The translations under genes were made by a program, and so were the position numbers. Shown here in pieces: positions 42,547 through 53,515 of a stretch of DNA of 64,000 nt (position 1 is the first letter of the stretch; every line of letters begins with the position of its first letter). The DNA comes from Letharia columbiana (Eukaryota; Ascomycota; Lecanoromycetes; Lecanorales; Parmeliaceae), in contig NW_023501042.1 in assembly GCF_014066305.1 (NCBI RefSeq), forward strand, positions 62,001-126,000, written 5' to 3'. The notes beneath the pieces are model-generated. The model saw only the letters and a program-made list of their open reading frames with translations. It was not told the origin of the DNA and did not search any database.

Positions 42547-43220
42547 GACTTGTGCTCAGTCCAAGGGAATCGAGAGTGCCAATCATGCATGCACAGTCCA
42601 GAAGCGGGACAGAAACTGTTCAACTAAAAAAGGAGGTTTAAGAAAAGCATCACGGCAAAGCCGCGTGCATCCCCTGGCGTCATGATAGCATAGCGAACAT
42701 AGATAACGGTGATAGACGGTCTGCATGAGTACTGAAAGACAGCAAATACATACTCGGACTCAGACTCGAATTGACGTTCCAAGTATTGCAGAGACGTTGG
42801 CAAACAAACAGAAACAGCAGCACTACCACCAGACAGCGTCAAAAGCCTTTCACTATGAACCTGAGGTGCTGGCAAAGTGCACCAACAAAGCTGGTATCGG
42901 TGAGCAGAGGGCATTACTCAGCCATGTGAGGTGAGTGAGATGTGCGGACAAGCACCTGACCTAAGTAAGGTCTTCAGGACTTAGAAGCCGGCAAACCCTA
43001 CAAACCTATTATGGAGGAGCGGTCGTACGCCACAATAAGGCGTCTTTGAAGAAGTAAAGTACTCTCATTTTCTGTTCCGAATTCTTTACCTTAGCTACCA
43101 GACATAATCTCATACAAATGCTCTACCCACGTCGTCCAAGGGTCCTACCACTGCAAGCAAAGCACACGAAGCTGTCTGACCAAGGACAAGGACTAACTAA
43201 GTCGTTCACTCGAGAAGTCG
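42547..43220. other. Intergenic, nothing recognised
   Basis: About 670 bases between the converging UBP14 and the leftward gene at 43221-43871. ORFs at 42725-42934 and 43118-43399 are short and unsupported. Confidence 0.4.
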
Positions 43221-43871
43221 TTAGTGGGAAGAAAGCCGAACCGGATCTACGACTTCAAACATGGCTTTCTGGGAACTCCCGAACTCATCCTGTACGATCT
43301 GTTCGAGAAGTTTGGGGTATGTCCCCCAACCTTGCTGCCAGCGGACATCCTCCGGGACCAGCATCGCAAGCGCAGGCGGAATTCGAGGGACAGTGTTGAA
43401 GCCTTCCGTGCTGTCAGCCAGAAAGTATTCCGGTGCCCTCTTAAACACCGTTGCAGATTTATAGACGATGCCCTTTATTCCTATGGTTTCCTCGAAGGAG
43501 ATGGTGTTAATACGTTGGACGTGGGCGGTCGAGAGAGCGAAGAGCGGGAATTTGAAGGCGTGTTTATATCGAGCCATCCCGGTTGGCTTCAGCACCGCTT
43601 TCCCGTTTACCACTGTAGCGAAATTGTTGGCAGCGATGCCAACTGGCAAATCCTCTAGGTAAGAGCCGGCATTGGAGGGGTTGAGATACCTCATCTTGTG
43701 TGCCTCATACATCTGGCGCGTGGCTTTATCATTCTCTTCAATCCCGGTGGAAAGCATATTAATCCTTATCAGTAGCACGATCTTAGGTGAGACAGGCGCA
43801 AACGGATGGTAGTCCGACCATCTGTTTCCGTTCTTTGTTTCTTCGAAGATGCTGTAGGTATTCTGTGTCAT
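43221..43871 (-). CDS. Hypothetical protein
   Basis: An open frame of 216 residues starting MTQNTYSIFEETKNGNRWSD, with YEAHKMRYLNPSNAGSYLED, AFKFPLFALSTAHVQRINTI and VPEDVRWQQGWGTYPKLLEQ. I do not recognise the family. The codon pattern and absence of low complexity make it a plausible gene; a small intron may lie near the VLLIRINMLS stretch, which looks less protein-like than the rest. No signal peptide or membrane helix is evident. The opposite strand carries several shorter ORFs over the same interval, so the coding strand is a judgement. Confidence 0.45.
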   Translation of the reverse strand: MTQNTYSIFEETKNGNRWSDYHPFAPVSPKIVLLIRINMLSTGIEENDKATRQMYEAHKMRYLNPSNAGSYLEDLPVGIAANNFATVVNGKAVLKPTGMARYKHAFKFPLFALSTAHVQRINTISFEETIGIKGIVYKSATVFKRAPEYFLADSTEGFNTVPRIPPALAMLVPEDVRWQQGWGTYPKLLEQIVQDEFGSSQKAMFEVVDPVRLSSH

Positions 43872-44702
43872 GAGAAACTCGTCATCATGATCTTGGGTAC
43901 TACAGATTGATAATCAATACCACTCCAGATATTTGTGAAATTAAATAGCATCCGGTGGATATGCCTTGGTCTTCAGGCCTTCGAACCACTCGTGAGGCTC
44001 TCGCTCAGAATCGATCGCCAAAAAAGCATGTATGTTCGAGAACCATACATCTTTAAGCTTTTCGAATTGATTCTCCTTCTATGATTGTATTTCCTCCCGA
44101 CCATCTGAGTTATAGTCATCGACGCAGCTTTTGAACCAATCATGAGAATCCCGGTTACGATACACCATGATGAAAGGAACCTCCGTAATAGACTCTTTTC
44201 CCCGCGCAGAAGATGCACTTGCAGTTTCTTGTCTTTTGCCTTATCTTTGTTTACAACATACCTCGTGTTGCTTTATGATTTGGTCAGAGTGTACTTTAGC
44301 AGCCGGTTTGAGAAGAGAAAGCTTTTCTCTCGAAATCGTGTTGATTTGATTCAACTGCACTGAAGTTCCGGTACATATCCTGGCAGCCGAAGGTACGAGA
44401 AGCGTCTCTGGTCTCCACAAGGCATTGTTCTAAATTCAGCCATGACACTGGCAACGCGGATGAAGTCCTTACCTTCAAACTATGGCCAATCTTTGTTTAT
44501 GGAAGCGGTACACTCGCTCGAAATTGCTTCTTCTACGCCTCGCAAGTCGTGTAACAAATGCAATTACCAAAAAGCGTTTCTTGATCAAAAGGTCGGGACA
44601 GCTCGAGAATCCAGCTGTCGGATACCACATCATCCCTATGAACCAGCGCCAATACATCTCATCCCGAAAGAATTCAGCACTCTCATCTTCCCAAGTATCA
44701 TC
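43872..44702. other. Intergenic, nothing recognised
   Basis: About 830 bases between a leftward hypothetical gene and the rightward small secreted protein. The ORF at 44442 that reads into the secreted protein has no family support before the signal peptide. Confidence 0.4.
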
Positions 44703-45257
44703 ATGTCCAAGCCAAGATTCATCTGCACGCTCTTCATCTCGCTTCCAGCGGTCTTCCTCGCCCTTATCCCGTGCATCTCAGCGGCAGCACCACCAACCAT
44801 CAACATCATCCAAACCCCGACAGCGCCGGGTCTAAACGGTTCTTCAAACTCCAATCCGCCCAGACTTACAGTACAGATCGATACCACGCACAGGCTCTCC
44901 CTAACCGAGTACGCTTACCGCGAACCGGCGCGCAATCTCCTGGCCGCTGTGGTCGGCACAACGGCTAGCAACTTCGATGTTTACCACCAACGCAGAGAAG
45001 AATTCCACGAAAGGGGTAGCTTCGAATATGACAACTAGGGTGTGCACCTTTGGTTTGATAATGTTTTGGGGCTGTTGACGTATATTTTGGCGAATGAGAT
45101 TTTGGCGGCACTGGGGAATTTTCTGTTCGAAAGGAGTATGTGTACGGCAACGTTTGAGCTTTGGGAGATCCAAGGGAGGGGGGCCAGATCGATCAGTTAT
45201 GGTCAGATTGTCTGGAGCCCCATGGTAGGAATGAATGCGACGGGTGCGAGCAAATAG
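44703..45257 (+). pseudogene. Small secreted protein gene interrupted by an in-frame TAG
   Basis: ATG 44703 begins MSKPRFICTLFISLPAVFLA with a clear signal peptide ending near CISAAAPP. The mature part (PPRLTVQIDTTHRLSLTEYA...) stops at TAG 45036-45038 after 111 residues. The same frame then stays open for another 72 codons (GVHLWFDNVLGLLTYILANE, ALGNFLFERSMCTATFELWE) to a normal stop at 45257. The part after TAG resembles the C-terminal half of a common class of secreted fungal proteins of ~180-200 residues, in which a conserved LxWxxLxxxLxGL-type segment precedes a phenylalanine-rich strand. No intron of plausible size removes the TAG. The gene is either recently broken, read through at TAG, or ends naturally at 111 residues. 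Confidence 0.55.
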
Positions 45258-46051
45258 TTAGAGGGGCTGTTAGAACGGGTTTCCGCTTGAATGGATGAGG
45301 GACGTGGGAAAATGTTTTGTCAATCAAACGCTGCTTTGAAAGGGACACTCACCGCGCGAAAGCATAGGTGAATAGAATTCGATCCAGAGAGTTTGAACCA
45401 AGGAGACCCTTACATTTACATTGAGACACCTTTTCCCACCACCTGATTCTTCTTCGACCCGTAGAGCCTGGATCACCTGCATTCCGGTCTTTTACTCCCA
45501 ACCTCAAGAAGTATCTTGCTCAGGTACTCATCCAGCTCCTGGCGACGAACTCTTTAGGTATCCAAGAGCCCAAACGCGGCTTCAACAGGGGCCACCGTAG
45601 CGCTCTTGACACTCAGGAACGTCAAAGCAACAGCGCGTGCCTGGTCTGTGTCTGTATGTGTCTCCTACGCGGAGAACGTTTTAGCTGGGAAACAAGGAGG
45701 ATGAGTTGTTACATCAGTCGGAGCATATTACGTTCTTCAGACGGGCGCCCGTTATCGCAGTCCAGCTTCCCAATTCAAGCGTATCGGCTGCAGGGGTATT
45801 GTTCCCAAGACCACCCCGGCTCCCTGACCGCAGCGCAAAGCTCCGTACGGAATATTGGCGACAGGAAACCCGCCGTCTTTGTGACCACTACTGCTCAGAT
45901 GGCGAGTCTGCGAGTCATAGAACAGTTGAATCTATATGTGAGATACTGCACAATTGAAACGGTACATCAGCTTGGGCTCTAGTTCTCCGTATCCAACTCC
46001 GCTGCTTCCCACACTCTGACCCATTTGTCAAAAGTATTCTCAATCCCGTTC
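45258..46051. other. Intergenic, nothing recognised
   Basis: About 800 bases between the broken secreted-protein gene and the end of the monooxygenase. ORFs at 45656-45982 overlap in two frames and are unsupported. Confidence 0.4.
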
Positions 46052-48164
46052 TCAAGTCTTGTCTCGAGCACGATTCTCAAGTCCAGTCTTGAGCTCATTT
46101 CCACCAGCTTTCTTGGAGTTGAGACAGACATCGATGGGGCTATCGTCCCTGTTGCGGATATAGTAACTGGGATCCCCACCGGGTCTCGCCTCCGCCGAGC
46201 TGAGCCCGTTGCCAAGATACTCAAACCGGTTCCTGTTCGGCATGTAGGAAAAATTCCAATCCTCCCAGCGAGGAGACTCGAGGGTTTCCAGATAGTGGAG
46301 ACTCGACCCAGGCCAGAGTGCGGCGACTTTGCCAGAAATGCTACCGGCCTTGTACCATGAGCGGCAATCTTCCGTCCAGACTGGAGGTCGGTGGGGCAAG
46401 TTAGCGGGACGAGCGAGATATTTGGATACGAAAGGGATGTGTGAAGGGATGGAGACTGACCCATGTTGCTCATGAAGGCATCTTTCCACTCGTTAAAGTC
46501 CGCCACCGCTTCGGCTTTGACATCGAAAGACCTACGTCACGATGCGTTTCATTAGATCTGAGCTCTTTCTTCGGGGTCTTCGAGAAAAGTGGAAAGACAA
46601 ACCGGATGTTCTCTTTCTGAAACTTGGACATGAACTTGATCATATAATCAACTTCTGCCTCGACACAGATGAGCAGTGGTCCATTGCCAATGGGGCTATT
46701 GGGCCCAAGCGTCATGAAGTAGTTTGGATAATTGTTCACCGCCAGTCCCATATATCCGGCAGGCTCCTCTGATCAATGAGGGTTAGCCAGTGATTTGGGG
46801 GTCTACCAGGAACAAAAACATCTTTTTTCTTGACGCACCTTTCCACTCGTCACTCAACGGTGTCTTGGTCGTGCCTAGAAGAGGGAATCGCGGTCTGTAT
46901 GATGTATCAAATCCAGTAGCACAGATGAGGACATCGACAGGGTACTCGTCCCCGGTCTCGCATACGACCCCTGCCTCTGTACAATGCGTAATGTTGCCAA
47001 AGACGGTAGTAACGTTTGGAGCAGTGAGAGATTCAAGGTAATCAACCCCCGGTGTAAGGCGGCGACACCCAACGCTCCATGAAGGGATCAAAAGTTTCTC
47101 AAGGTCTTTGTTTGCCAGCCTGGCTTCCATCAACGATTGCATGTACTGACGTGATTTCGCTTGCGCCTCGGAGCCGGCGTAGAATTGGGCGAATACGCCG
47201 CTGATCCCTGCCTCTATCTCCCGTCGGGTCTGGAGGTGATACTCCGGATCTCTGGCGAATCGATCTCGGTCTTCATCAGTGTACTCCTCGTAACCTTGGC
47301 CGAAGGGTGGTGAGATCCACGTTGCCTCTCGAATAAAGGTGACTAAGTGCTTGACATCGTTCTTGATGGACGGCAGGATTTGTATACCCGATGATCTGGA
47401 AGGAGGCGGAACCCGTTCAGTAGTTCTCCGCACCCTTGCTGAGATGCACTCACCCATTGCCGATCAATCCGACGACTTTGCCTTTGATGTCGACATCCTC
47501 GCCCCAGGCTGCGCTGTGAACCAGCTGCCCTTTATAGTCCTTGAGACCAGGGACTGCTGGCCATTTCCAGGCGTTGAGAATACCACCAGCATTGACAAGT
47601 ATATGGCAAGACGTCTCAGTGATTTCCTTGGTAATAGTATTCTCCGCTTTCACATGCCATTCTGCAACGTTTTTGTCCCAAGTTGCAGCGATGACCTTAT
47701 TGTTCACCTTAATGAATCTATCCAGGCCATACCTGGTGGAGAAATCTTTGAAGTATTGATATATTTCCTTCGCAGTAGCATAGCTTGCTGACCAGTCGGT
47801 CTTGGGTTCGAAGGACCAGGTATAAGAGTGCGAAGGAACATCACACGCGCACCTGAAAGAATGCATTAGCATGGTTTATCAAGTTCCCATAGTTAGCTAG
47901 ATTCCAAAACTTGAGCATTGACTGGGGGCTAGGGAAAACGTGCCCAGGGTATCTGTTTTCAAACCATGTACCACCAACATCAGCATTCTTCTCAAAGACT
48001 TGCAGGTCAAAATCACTGAAATGGCGTTGAATCTTGTAGGTCAGAAGTAGGCCAGAAGCGCCCGCACCGACGCAGACGACCTTCAGCTTGCGTAGAGGCT
48101 CAAAGATAGGTTCTGTTGACCTGCCGTTCTGCCCGCCGAAGGCCATGGATGCAGGTATGGTCAA
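46052..48164 (-). CDS. FAD-dependent monooxygenase, Baeyer-Villiger/FMO class
   Basis: About six exons. The first FAD-binding motif is KLKVVCVGAGASGLLLTYKI; then VFEKNADVGGTWFENRYPG and, after an intron, CACDVPSHSYTWSFEPK. YKGQLVHSAAWGEDVDIKGK corresponds to the BVMO fingerprint (FxGxxxHxxxW). The NADPH-binding motif GLIGNGSSGIQILP is formed across an intron. Later parts are CATGFDTSYRPRFPLLG, NYPNYFMTLGPNSPIGNGPL, AVADFNEWKDAFMSNM and WTEDCRSWYKAGSISGKVAA, ending with the stop at 46052. The first intron needs a GC-AG border (donor GCACGT). Enzymes of this class insert oxygen into ketones to make esters or lactones, or oxidise heteroatoms. ATG 48146 is an alternative start. The gene looks intact; whether it serves secondary metabolism is open. 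Confidence 0.85.
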
Positions 48165-49038
48165 ATGATTTGTCTGCCGTCTATATCGATATTCGAGACT
48201 CGCTGTTGACCTGGATGCCGGTGTTGGTTTTGCGGGGAAATGCTAAATAATACCACATTGGCTTCGGGTGTGCATGGGTATCCGTTATATCCGCCAACAC
48301 ATATTTGCATCATCACGCAGCTGCTTACTACTGCTCGGGTCGAGCACAGCCAATACTCAAATAACGCCAGAGAATCCCACCCTTTAATCCCGGATGAGCA
48401 CTGACGACAAAGTACCGTGTCCAGAATCGATATTTCGAAATCACGAGTACGCTCACCCAGCCGGTAATGCCAGCTTTGAAATCCCGAGCTCAGATCTAGA
48501 CTCCAGCAGAGTTCTGCCAGAGCTCAACGAGCTCAGCAAAGGACCGAACGTTTGAACCACTGCACCTTCTGATCAATTGACCTCTAAGAACGCTTAGTCA
48601 CTTGCCAACAATTACCCTCCTGGCACGAATCTACTCCTCGAGAAAGCCATTAGAATTCAGACGTCAAAAGCGAAAATGTGACGCCCATAGATCGAATCGA
48701 ACCGCCGCCTGGAGGATTTGTCAGGTTCAGAGCAGTTAGATGGACTCACACGCTGACTTTCACCGCTTTCTAGGAACCAGTGTTTGGATCCCCACTTCGG
48801 GTTATGCACCGCTGTGCTTTCGCGGCACCATATAAGCGGCGACGATTAAGTTGATAGAGGTGGTAGCTATAGACCTTCGTTACAATGGCAGGGTTTCTTA
48901 GCGGTGCGAGGCTGCAAGTCCTGTCAAACGGTCACTCTCGATATGAAAGGTCAAATATGCAAGTCTCGAGCCAGTATTGCTGTTTCTCGCTGTAGTTTGC
49001 TAGAATACACTTTGCTCAAGCAAGCAAGCCGGAAGGGG
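48165..49038. other. Intergenic, nothing recognised
   Basis: About 870 bases upstream of the monooxygenase and downstream of fimbrin. No exon or repeat stands out. It holds the monooxygenase promoter. Confidence 0.4.
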
Positions 49039-51269
49039 CTACATCTTCTCGTAAGTAGCCATAAGGGAGCCTGTAATCCTAAGTCAGCAACTTTGATCCC
49101 TGTAAAGAGAAGGAAGACCACTCACCAATAAAGGTAACGACAAGCCTACTCCGCACCTGACAAATATCCTCTGGCACAAGCCAGATGGTCGCGCCCATCT
49201 TCCTGGCAATACTTATCGCCAACTTAGCATTCGCATAAGCCTCCTCGTCATTCTTCCCGCTCGTCACGAGGTCGTAGTCCACATAGCTACTCTTCATGCC
49301 ATTTAGTACATCCAGCAAGAATACACCACTGCCAATTGCCTGGTCCTTGAAGCTGCGTATGCTGCTGTTGCGGCCGCCTTTCTTTGATTGCTCGTTTGCC
49401 CATTTAACCATCTCGGCGTCCGTAATCTCACGCTTGCCAAGTCGTTGAGCGAGTGCAGAAAGAGTTTCGGAGATGTCACGGCGCATAAGTTGCCATACTA
49501 GACCGAGGGTCAGTGTGCGCTGACCGTCGGTGATATCTGCGCCTTGCACGCCAACAAGGGAGAAGTGCATTTGTTTGCCAAGCTCAATAGCGTAATTGGT
49601 GTTTTCGACTGCTTTGAAGCGCATCACCTCGCCGCCTGATGCTGGAGGCTTGTTCACGTGGCGCCAATTAACGCTTCCAGGGACGACTTTGTCGTAAGCT
49701 TGGAGGAGTATGCTGCCGTCACGAAGGTTATCGAAGAAGGAGTTAACGGCTGGTTGGACATCAAGGGAGTTAAGCCATAGCGTGAAGACACGGGCTTCGC
49801 GTTCACCTTCTGCATCGAAGTCTTCCACTTCGAGCTTTTCCTCTTCGGTGATGGGGTCGAGGCCTGGGTGGGTGTTGAATAGGTTGGCGACGAAGGCAAG
49901 GTTGAGCTTGGGGTTTCCAGCTACAAGGGATTTTGGGGACAAGAATTTGCGGCAATCGAGTCTATCAGCATTTTGAAGGACTTGCTCGGCACGCTGAAGG
50001 AGGTCGCGGGTTTGGAGAGGGCTGCGGCTGCAGATGTCGGGGGCTAGTTGGTTGAGGAGCACCGTGTAATTATCGCCTTCTTTGACATCGGTAGAGAAGT
50101 TGGTCACTCTGAAAGTAAAATAAGCCAAACTGCACGAGGCGGGTAATGAATAGCATACCTCTTGTCCCATTTGGCGTTTTTCAGGTGATAATTGAACCAT
50201 CGCAGCAGAATTTTCTCCGGAGGTAATCTCAAGAACTGCTCCAGCGTCTCGTCCTCCTCCAGAAGTCGGTATAGCTCGGGATGTAGCTTGATGTCAATTT
50301 TTCCCAGCAACCCTCGCCGAATGACCTGCCAGATGAGACCTAATATCAGATGCTCCCGTACTTCGATGATATCCCCGCTGCCTATATTGACCACCGAACA
50401 CCCGATGCCCTTTGCTGAGTTGATGACAATGTTATTGTTTTCGGTCATGTGGAATGCGTTCAGAGTCTTGATCTTTTTCCCAGGTCTGTTCAATACACGC
50501 TCATCAATCGTATCCGGCACGCTATCATTGATGAGCTTCGCCAGTACCAGCCCATCTTTGCAGTCGTCAAACATCTCAAAGGTATCGGTAGGGAATGGCA
50601 GGCGGTGTCCGATATCTGGATCTCCAGCCAGCACCGCGTTGATGTGTCTTGTAAACTCCGTCCGCTCATCCTCATTTATTGTGTGTGTGACATTGGCCGA
50701 AGAGCCCTGAACCTGTATCCTTCCCCCAACACTGCTCTTAGATTGATGTCCCGATATAGGCGCTGGTCTGCTACCTTCTGCGGCACTGCTCATACCCCTA
50801 ACTCGGCCGCTTGGTATATTGTTCTGGGCTGGCGCTGCCTGCTGGCCGCGGACTTTGGATATGAGCTAGAGCACGAAGCTAGTCAGCTTATCGTTCAGTC
50901 ATGATTTCCTTCTCTGAATTGCCAGTCTGTCCCAGTTCAGACGTACATCGACATAGTCGTCCAGCTCTACCCTCCTCGAGCTGTCCAGCTCCACCTCTTT
51001 AAGCGCTGACCTAACCACATCATATGGCTGCCTCTCCGACGTCTGTGTTGCCTTTATTACCGTAGCCTCATCTATGTATCCCTTGTCATCGACATCCAGC
51101 TTGCGAAAGGCATCTTGTAGGCCGAATATGTCTTGTTGTTGGAATTGAGGGTATTTTCTGTTGCAGAAGCGTCAGCATGCGCTGTTGGGCCAAGACGTCT
51201 TGATTGGAGGTGAAATGTAGGTTCATGCTATTAAGATATCTCTTACCTTTGTAATTTTATGACGTTCAT
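49039..51269 (-). CDS. SAC6: Fimbrin (actin-bundling protein, EF-hand plus calponin-homology domains)
   Basis: Exons from ATG 51269 (MNVIKLQ), joined to RKYPQFQQQDIFGLQDAFRK, LDVDDKGYIDEATVIKATQT (EF-hand loop) and DDYVD, then LISKVRGQQAAPAQNN and the long exons. Calponin-homology repeats follow: HRLPFPTDTFEMFDDCKDGL, REHLILGLIWQVIRRGLLGK, EKILLRWFNYHLKNAKWDKR, NYTVLLNQLAPDIC, FTLWLNSLDVQPAVNSFFDN, DGQRTLTLGLVWQLMRRDIS, and SGVFLLDVLNGMKSSYVDYD. The last small exon SLMATYEKM ends at 49039. Fimbrin cross-links actin filaments in patches and the hyphal tip endocytic collar. All four CH domains can be traced, so the gene is complete. Confidence 0.92.
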
Positions 51270-53221
51270 GACTGAAGTTGTGAAAGTGGTAAAGCAATAC
51301 TCTGATGAGGCTGGGCACGAATAGTTTTCTTGGATATATAACTTAGAGCGGAAGGCGCGGGGAACAATTCAACCAAAGCCGCTGCCTGATGGTGGAACGA
51401 CTCAGCCACGCAGGCAATTAATACTGTTGGTTTTGGAGATCTAGGCAGCCCACGGCCTCGATAATTATTCCACCTATGACACGCGGAGCTGACGTAGAGT
51501 GGGGCAAAATTCGCATTTGGGCATCATTGGGGAACCACACCTATTTCTCAGGACTGGTGCAAGTCTTTCGTGAAACTCCAACCGTGTGCGGTCATGCTCT
51601 TTTACTATCCTAACATACGACGCCTATGCAACGCAATTACAGTCGTACAGCAGGAGAAAAAGAAGGGAACGCCGCAGCCTGATGAGCTGAAATAAGCTAG
51701 AGACCTGCATGCATGGGCGAGGCTGAAGACATCTCCAACGTCGACAGCAATGTCGAACACTAATAGACATCGTCTTCCAAATGGATCGAGATGCCTGGGA
51801 AACCTCCATAGCCACTCGGAGAGATGGCTTCACAAGGAGCCAGGGATATGGCTCTCCTGACTCGCGGACAGCTGAAATGGCACGGGAATTCTTGCTTGGT
51901 GGTCAACCTGCTCTTCGGAGCGGCTGAAGATCCTCCGTTGTCGATCCAGATGATGGTTCCCCTAGGATCCAGGGATACCGCTCGCCTGACTCGCAAACAG
52001 CTGGAATAGCACTGCAATTTTTGCATGGTGATCGAACGACCCACAATCAAGGCGTCCGGGAACCCTCCCTTGCCAACCGAACAGATGTCTATCCTCGCGA
52101 ACAACTGGAATGACACAGGATTTACACCTTAATGAAGGACCAACCCCCAGTCGAAGCACTGCAAACTTTGAGCTCGAGTCATTCGTGAAGCGGTCGCAAT
52201 ACACCCGCCATTGACACCGTCGAAAGTCTCTCAAAGATGAGAGAAAGGAGAGCAACGGTTGAATAACGATGAACATCTTGACCGGCCTCTGACAGACCGA
52301 GAAATGCGGAGCTCGCCGCAAGCGTCCCTCCCTTCGTGGGTCTCTCGTATCGAAGGTCGGGACGATCTCACAGTGACGGTCAGCAACGCTGCCGTGGAAG
52401 ACAACAATGACAAAATTCGATTTTGGGGGTTGTTGGACGCTTCTCGAGAGCGAGGGAATGAGCTTTTGGGCATTCAATGCTCGAGTCATGCAGGTATTCT
52501 ACACCCCACTCGTCATCGTCCGGTCTGATTTATACCGGGGCTCAAGTAGTACGCACTGGAAATAAACAGGCTCCCGGTCTCGACGACGTCGATCTCCAGG
52601 AACCGGTTTTTGATCTCTTGATTAAGGTCCAGAAAACGTGCGAGCAAAAATTAGTACATGGACGCTACCTCGACCCCATGCTCTGAAGTGTGTTGACGAA
52701 GATCTGGAGTCAAAAACTGCGATCTTCGTCAGCTTGCCTGCTTCCTTGACTGAGTGTCCCAGAATGCATACTACATCCAGAGATCTCGAAGGTGATCCCG
52801 TACGCGCTCTATTGCAGTCACGCTATCCTCTAGAATCTACCGACCGCCGTGATAAGATACAGGTTATCACGCATCATTCTGTAATCACGTGCGCGCCTCT
52901 TAAGGTATTCGTTTTGCTAGGAGAGACAATCAAGATTAAGCCACATTAGAACGCTTCAGCAAATACAACGACTGGGTCTTTTTTCTTTTCCAACATCCGT
53001 GGTAATGCTTTTAGCTTTACAGCTTTGCACTTTACCGATCCACAAGGAAAGGTTTCCTGTGTACCTCTTGCATTATGCAGGACATGGTTTGGGCTTGTAA
53101 TGCATATCGTGGAATATCGCCTTGACGATGATTTGATCCGATAAAGGAGAGAATCATACACGAACTACTTCATGGGGACCCTTCCTTCCAATTGGTCACA
53201 AAGGAAGAAAACTCCGTCACC
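51270..53221. other. Gene-poor region with a degenerate tandem repeat
   Basis: About 1.95 kb upstream of fimbrin. Apart from the ~130-bp tandem repeat at 51822-52130 (listed separately) I see only short ORFs overlapping on both strands. None resembles a known family. Confidence 0.45.
51822..52130. repeat. Degenerate ~130-bp tandem repeat
   Basis: Two clear units and a third partial unit. Unit 1 starts GATGGCTTCACAAGGAGCCA at ~51823; unit 2 starts GATGGTTCCCCTAGGATCCA at ~51953. Both continue with GGGATA, GCTC, CTGACTCGC, ACAGCTG, AATGGCAC/AATAGCAC and GCATGGTG/GCTTGGTG. The third, near 52083, keeps GATGTCTATCCTCGCGAACA and CTGGAATGACAC. On the minus strand the units are open and give a repeating CPRVRRAISL / CLRVRRAVSL peptide, but there is no convincing gene around them. 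Confidence 0.65.
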
Positions 53222-53515
53222 ATGGATTCATGGCTACAAGTTGTGGAGGACAAGACCGGAATAATGCACATGCGACTGGTGGATCACCAGGGGAAATTCA
53301 AATACCTCTTCGTAACCCATTACAATGAGAAAATTCTCGAACCGGATGTCGCCTCTGACAGTTCTTCTGCCATCAGGCGCGACAAGGGAAATGATGCTAC
53401 TGAGCCGGCAACAAGTTTCATCTCGGATGTAGGAGCCAGCGATAGCGACACTACCATATCCTCAACACCAAGTTCGACCGCTGAAAGCAGAAGCAGGAAC
53501 CTGGCAAGTACATAA
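53222..53515 (+). CDS. Hypothetical small protein
   Basis: From ATG 53222 the frame gives 97 residues: MDSWLQVVEDKTGIMHMRLV, then DHQGKFKYLFVTHYNEKILE, then a serine/threonine-rich tail. The first 45 residues look like a folded fragment, the rest disordered. No known domain or signal peptide is recognised. It might be one exon of a larger gene or chance. Kept at low confidence because composition and start context (CACCATGG) are plausible. Confidence 0.3.
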   Translation: MDSWLQVVEDKTGIMHMRLVDHQGKFKYLFVTHYNEKILEPDVASDSSSAIRRDKGNDATEPATSFISDVGASDSDTTISSTPSSTAESRSRNLAST

